Shown here one piece after another: positions 60,278 through 64,000 of a stretch of DNA of 64,000 nucleotides. Each line of letters starts with the position of its first letter. Position 1 is the stretch's first letter. The notes beneath the pieces were generated by a model. That model was not told the DNA's origin, did no database searches, and saw nothing but the letters and a program-made list of their open reading frames with translations. The DNA is from Phormidium tenue FACHB-1052 (GTDB lineage: Bacteria; Cyanobacteriota; Cyanobacteriia; Phormidesmidales; Phormidesmidaceae): NCBI RefSeq assembly GCF_014696675.1, contig NZ_JACJQN010000003.1:237967-301966 (forward strand). The letters are read 5' to 3'. Position numbers and translations under genes: made by a program.

Positions 60278-63004
60278 CTACACAGAGTATTTGACCAATT
60301 CCCCAGGGCTGATGGTCTCAAGCACGGTGTCGGGCGTAAAGTAGCCCAGGGCCTGAATGATGCGAGCAATGCAGCCCGTCCAGCCGGTCTGGTGGCTGGC
60401 CCCAATGCCCGAGCCGTCGTCGCCGTGGAAATATTCGTAGAACAAAATTAGATCCTGCCAGTGGGGGTCGGTCTGAAACTTCTCGGCCCCGCCGTAAACC
60501 GGGCGGCGACCGTTTTCATCTTTGGTAAAGATGCTGACCAGGCGCTCGCTGATGCACTGGGTGATTTCAAACAGGGTCTTTTCGTCGCCCGAGCCGGTGG
60601 GATACTCCAGTTTGAAATCGTCGCCGTAGTAGCTGTAGAGCTGCAAGAGCGCCCGAATCAGCAGCAGGTTGACGGGCATCCAGATCGGGCCGCGCCAGTT
60701 GGAGTTGCCGCCAAACATGCCCGAGGTCGAGTCGCCGGGCACGTAGCCGACTTTGTACTCCTGCCCGGCGTGGTAGAAGACGTAGGGATGGTCGTGGTGG
60801 AAGCGCGACAGAGAGCGAATGCCGTAGTCACTCAAAAATTCGCCCTCGTCGAGCATGCGGCTGAGCACCTTGCGCAGCTTGTCTTCATTGAGAATCGACA
60901 GCATCAGGCGGTGGTTGTAGCCCTGCTTGATCGGCAGATGCACATTGCCCACCAGCTCGGGGTGGCGAGCGATGAACTTCTCGACCCGCTCCCGCAGCCG
61001 AGGCAGCTCGGTAAAGGCCTCGCGGGGGAAGACGGCGACGGCCATCAGCGAGAGCAGGCCGACCAGCGATCGCACCTTCAGCCGGGTCGAGTTGCCGTCC
61101 GGTAACCGCAGCACATCGTAGAAAAAGCCGTCCTCTTCATCCCACAGCTCGTCCTGGTGGGTGCCGATGCGATCCATCGCCCCGGCAATCCACATGGTGT
61201 GCTCAAAGAACTTGATTGCCAGGTCTTCGTAGAGGTGGTCGTGGAGGGCCAGCTCGATCGCAATCTGAAACATCCGCTGGCTAAAGAACACCATCCAGGC
61301 GGTGCCGTCGGCCTGCTCCAGCCTGCCCCCGGTGGGCAGCGGCGAGCTGCGGTCAAACACGCCGATGTTGTCGAGGCCAAGGAACCCGCCCTCAAACAGG
61401 TTGTTGCCGCCCTCGTCTTTGCGGTTGACCCACCAGGTGAAGTTGATCAGCAGCTTCGAAAAGGCGTACTTGAGAAACTCCAGGTCGCCCTGGCCGTTGT
61501 TGCGCTCGCGATCGCGCACATAGATCTCCCAGGTAGCAAAGGCGTGGACGGGCGGGTTGACATCGCCAAAGTTCCACTCGTAGGCCGGAATCTGGCCGTT
61601 GGGGTGCAGGTAGTCTTCGCGCAGCATCAGCATTAGCTGCGACTTGGCAAAGTCGGGGTCAATCAGGCTGATGGGGATGACGTGAAAGGCCAGGTCCCAC
61701 GCCGCGTACCAGGGGTACTCCCACTTGTCGGGCATCGACACGATGTCGTCGTTCATCATGTGAAACCACTCGCTGTTGCGCACATTACGCTTGTCGATCA
61801 CGGGCGTCCAGGGGGTGACGTTGCGTTCGCGCAGCCAGAGGTCGAGGTCGTAGTAGAAGTACTGCTTGGTCCACATCATGCCGGCCAGAGCCTGGCGCAT
61901 GACGTTGGCGCGATCGCCATCCGCCAAGATCGCAGGCGGAATCACTGTGGCGTAAAACTCGTCGGCCTCTTTCAGCCGCGCCGCAAACTGGTCGTCAAAA
62001 TAGGCCCCAAAGGGGTCACCCACCTGATCAGGGCTGCTCTTGGTCAGCCGCAGCTTCACCACCACCGTTTCGCCCGCCCCCACAGTGAGCTGGTAGTGGG
62101 GCGAAACTTTGGTGCCCACCCCATCGGGGTTGACCAAGTCGGTTTTGCCGTCCACCACATAGTTATTGATGCCGTCTTTGACGTAGGGGCTGGAGTTGAG
62201 GGTGCCAAAGATGCGCTCGTTGTTAGTTTCGTTTTCGGTAAACAGCAGCGGCACCCCGGCGTCGCAGTAGAAATAGTAGTCGCGCATCAAGTCCGTCAGC
62301 TCTGGGTTGGTGACGCAGGCCTGCACTACCCCATTGCCCAAAGCCTTCAGCTCCGACTTTTCGCCGGTTTCCTTCCACGACCAGGTGTTGCGAAACCATA
62401 GGGTAGGCAGCAGGTGCAGCGGCGCTGCCTCCAGCCCCCGATTGGCCACGCTGATCTGAATCAGCACGTCTTCGGCGTCGGCCTTGGCGTACTCTACAAA
62501 CACGTCGAAGTAGCGGTCGTCGTCAAAAATGCCCGTATCTAGCAGCTCGTACTCCAGCTCGTAGCGGTTGCGGCTGCGGTTGGTGTTGACCAGATCTTCG
62601 TAGGGATAGGCCGCCTGGGGGTACTTGTAGAGGTACTTCATGTAGGAATGGGTCGGCGTGCTGTCGAGGTAGAAGTAGTACTCCTTCACGTCTTCGCCGT
62701 GGTTGCCCTGGCTGTTGGTCAGGCCAAACAGCCGCTCTTTGAGAATGGGGTCCTGACCATTCCACAACGCCAGAGCAAAGCACAGCAGGTTGTGGTCGTC
62801 GGTAATGCCGCCGAGGCCATCTTCGCCCCAGCGGTAAGCCCGCGATCGCGCCTGGTCGTGGGGAAAATAATCCCAGGCGTTGCCGTCGGTGCTGTAGTCT
62901 TCGCGCACGGTGCCCCACTGGCGCTCGCTCAGGTAAGGCCCCCACTTTTGCCAGGGGGCAATTTGGGCACGGGTTTCGGCTAGGCGATTGGCTTCTGCGC
63001 TCAC
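60278..63004 (-). CDS. GH63-type glucosidase
   Basis: 908 residues from GTG at 63004, with GGAG at ribosome-binding distance. The N-terminal region ([30 protein letters not shown]) and the (alpha/alpha)6 barrel ([18 protein letters not shown] [55 protein letters not shown]) match bacterial GH63/mannosyl-oligosaccharide-glucosidase-like enzymes. It probably cleaves alpha-glucosides in the cytosol, since no signal peptide is present. It stands alone, with an AT-rich repeat block upstream. Confidence 0.92.
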   Translation of the reverse strand: MSAEANRLAETRAQIAPWQKWGPYLSERQWGTVREDYSTDGNAWDYFPHDQARSRAYRWGEDGLGGITDDHNLLCFALALWNGQDPILKERLFGLTNSQGNHGEDVKEYYFYLDSTPTHSYMKYLYKYPQAAYPYEDLVNTNRSRNRYELEYELLDTGIFDDDRYFDVFVEYAKADAEDVLIQISVANRGLEAAPLHLLPTLWFRNTWSWKETGEKSELKALGNGVVQACVTNPELTDLMRDYYFYCDAGVPLLFTENETNNERIFGTLNSSPYVKDGINNYVVDGKTDLVNPDGVGTKVSPHYQLTVGAGETVVVKLRLTKSSPDQVGDPFGAYFDDQFAARLKEADEFYATVIPPAILADGDRANVMRQALAGMMWTKQYFYYDLDLWLRERNVTPWTPVIDKRNVRNSEWFHMMNDDIVSMPDKWEYPWYAAWDLAFHVIPISLIDPDFAKSQLMLMLREDYLHPNGQIPAYEWNFGDVNPPVHAFATWEIYVRDRERNNGQGDLEFLKYAFSKLLINFTWWVNRKDEGGNNLFEGGFLGLDNIGVFDRSSPLPTGGRLEQADGTAWMVFFSQRMFQIAIELALHDHLYEDLAIKFFEHTMWIAGAMDRIGTHQDELWDEEDGFFYDVLRLPDGNSTRLKVRSLVGLLSLMAVAVFPREAFTELPRLRERVEKFIARHPELVGNVHLPIKQGYNHRLMLSILNEDKLRKVLSRMLDEGEFLSDYGIRSLSRFHHDHPYVFYHAGQEYKVGYVPGDSTSGMFGGNSNWRGPIWMPVNLLLIRALLQLYSYYGDDFKLEYPTGSGDEKTLFEITQCISERLVSIFTKDENGRRPVYGGAEKFQTDPHWQDLILFYEYFHGDDGSGIGASHQTGWTGCIARIIQALGYFTPDTVLETISPGELVKYSV

Positions 63005-63164
63005 GGTGCTGCTCCTGCCTGATGAAAGTAGCTAGATTTTTGCCCAATCCCCAGGGGAGCCTTAAAAATCTCAAAAAGACTTAAACCCCGAGGGAGCAGG
63101 CTAGCCGCTATCTTCTCGAAACTTCCTATGAAATTCCTATGGTCGACGGCGACTATGGGAAAGA

Positions 63165-63294
63165 CAGAGTTTTGAATTTCGAATTTTGAATTTTTAGTTT
63201 TGAATGCATTCTCGTAACTCAACACTCAACATTCAAAACTCTATCTCCACGCCTCAACTCCCCCACCCCTTCACTCCCCACTCTCCCTTCCCCC
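63165..63294. repeat. AT-rich repeat plus pyrimidine-rich tract upstream of DUF3611
   Basis: GAGTTTTGAATTTCGAATTTTGAA (split: TTTTGAATTTCGAATTTTG at 63171-63189) with an opposing AACTCAACACTCAACATTC (63216-63234) form an imperfect stem, followed by a C/T-rich tract up to the DUF3611 ATG. Same family as at 15718-15776. Confidence 0.55.
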
Positions 63295-63894
63295 ATGTTC
63301 GACTTCCTCCGCGCCCAGCCCGCCAGCCCCAGCCCTACCCAGATCGCCCGCTACTGCCGCACCCTTGGCTGGGTCGGGCTGATTCTTCAGTCGTTGTTGG
63401 GGGTGATGCCGCTACTGGTGGTAATTGCCCGCATGGTGATCAACCCCCAGTGGCGCGATGTGCGATCGTCCTGGGGATTGTGGCTGGCGGTGTTGGGGCT
63501 GGGGATTTTGCTGTTTAGCATCTACTGGTGCTTCCGCTATATCGGCATGGCGCGGCGGCTCGACGACCCAGACCTGCGCCCGGCCAAGTCGACGGTGAAG
63601 CGCAACCTCAAGCTGGGGCTGCTGAGCAACCTGGCGCTGATGTCGATCGGCGTGCTGCTGGCCCTCTGGCGAGTGACGCTGCTGAGCATCAAAATGCTGA
63701 CCATTCCCCAGGGCACTACGGTGGTTACCCCCGGTGCAGCAGCGGTGCCCGGCGGGCTAATTACCCCCTCCAGCATGATTGCGATTCAGGCGATGGTGAG
63801 TGCGATCGCCGCTGGTTTAGTCGGTGTGGTCATCGCCCTACTGTTGATCTACCAGGTGGGCCGCCACCGCAACTCCCCAGATTTGTTTACTTAA
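63295..63894 (+). CDS. DUF3611 family membrane protein
   Basis: 199 residues with four predicted transmembrane helices: about 23-45, 60-82, 105-125 and 155-185. N-terminal LGWVGLILQSLLGVMPLLVV and central FSIYWCFRYIGMARRL match DUF3611 proteins, shared by cyanobacteria and plastid-targeted plant proteins. Function unknown. Confidence 0.88.
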   Translation: MFDFLRAQPASPSPTQIARYCRTLGWVGLILQSLLGVMPLLVVIARMVINPQWRDVRSSWGLWLAVLGLGILLFSIYWCFRYIGMARRLDDPDLRPAKSTVKRNLKLGLLSNLALMSIGVLLALWRVTLLSIKMLTIPQGTTVVTPGAAAVPGGLITPSSMIAIQAMVSAIAAGLVGVVIALLLIYQVGRHRNSPDLFT

Positions 63895-63940
63895 AATTTC
63901 GGCGTTGCATAATTGAGAGATGAATTAGGGTAATCTGCGA

Positions 63941-64000
63941 TGCAATGTCCAGACTGTGGAGCCACGCATATCCGTAAGAATGGTAAACGGAAAGGTAAGC
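63941..64000 (+). mobile_element. IS1-like transposase, first codons (truncated by window)
   Basis: ATG at 63941 begins MQCPDCGATHIRKNGKRKGK, the zinc-finger N-terminus (Cys-x2-Cys) of IS1-family InsA-type transposases common in cyanobacteria. The gene runs off the right edge. The IS end probably lies at about 63900, where GGCGTTGCATAATTG starts just after the DUF3611 stop; terminal repeats cannot be confirmed. Confidence 0.7.

Overview
The window is cyanobacterial chromosome. The evidence is a PsbQ (CyanoQ) lipoprotein, a CpcT/CpeT-type bilin lyase, the phylloquinone genes menA-menC-menE with a phytyltransferase-type MenA, an fbp-zwf-opcA cluster, a fused ThiO-ThiG, many cyanobacteria-restricted DUF families (DUF1823, DUF2949, DUF3611, DUF5340) and very frequent HIP1-like GCGATCGC octamers. 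Base composition is fairly GC-rich. I infer a Leptolyngbya/Nodosilinea-like filamentous cyanobacterium, but the genus cannot be read from the window. Most of it is housekeeping core with small accessory islands, decayed genes and dispersed repeats; there is no CRISPR array, prophage or rRNA operon.

Layout. 1-7.7 kb (minus strand): a partial pdeM phosphoesterase, then the oxidative pentose phosphate/Calvin control set opcA, zwf and fbp, an alpha/beta hydrolase with a small membrane protein, DUF1823 and ssb. 7.9-11.2 kb: menA-menC-menE operon (late menaquinone/phylloquinone pathway). 11.2-14.6 kb (minus): membrane protein, GlcD/DLD-like flavoprotein, murA. 14.8-22.5 kb (plus): tRNA-Leu(CAG), a SpoU methyltransferase, lpdA, trpC, DUF5340, remnants of an amino-acid ABC transporter, folP, psbQ, a ThiO-like oxidase and a Uma2 endonuclease. 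22.6-26.1 kb (minus): DUF2949, a beta-hydroxyacid dehydrogenase, a glutamine amidotransferase and an ABC-2 permease. 26.3-29.5 kb: a Rieske-FAD desaturase and a Rieske oxygenase that match CruE and CruH of synechoxanthin (aromatic carotenoid) synthesis. 29.6-34.8 kb: HAD hydrolase, RTX-repeat protein, CpcT-like lyase, a membrane-anchored unknown, YfcF-type GST and a methyltransferase-like protein. 34.9-41.5 kb (minus): NTF2-like protein, a DUF4230-GST-GlcE operon, a DUF2283 gene with a frameshifted partner, and a GH116 glucosidase. 41.8-51 kb (plus): class V aminotransferase, a structured leader and M23 peptidase, a pentapeptide-repeat membrane protein, 5-FTHF cyclo-ligase, a CatB-type acetyltransferase, two secreted unknowns and thiO-thiG. 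51.1-63 kb (minus): a signalling block (CheY-like regulator, four-PAS histidine kinase, OmpR-Hpt regulator, GGDEF-EAL enzyme and a translationally coupled solute-binding protein) and a GH63-type glucosidase. The right end has DUF3611 and the first codons of an IS1-type transposase.

The most interesting signals are: (i) a solute-binding lipoprotein coupled by an ATGA overlap to a GGDEF-EAL protein, beside a His-Asp phosphorelay; (ii) the cruE-cruH pair; (iii) two different families of dispersed intergenic repeats that also sit in frame inside coding sequence (menE and the histidine kinase ATPase domain); (iv) a possible structured, pseudoknot-capable RNA leader before an M23 peptidase and pentapeptide-repeat membrane protein; (v) a frameshifted partner gene overlapping DUF2283.
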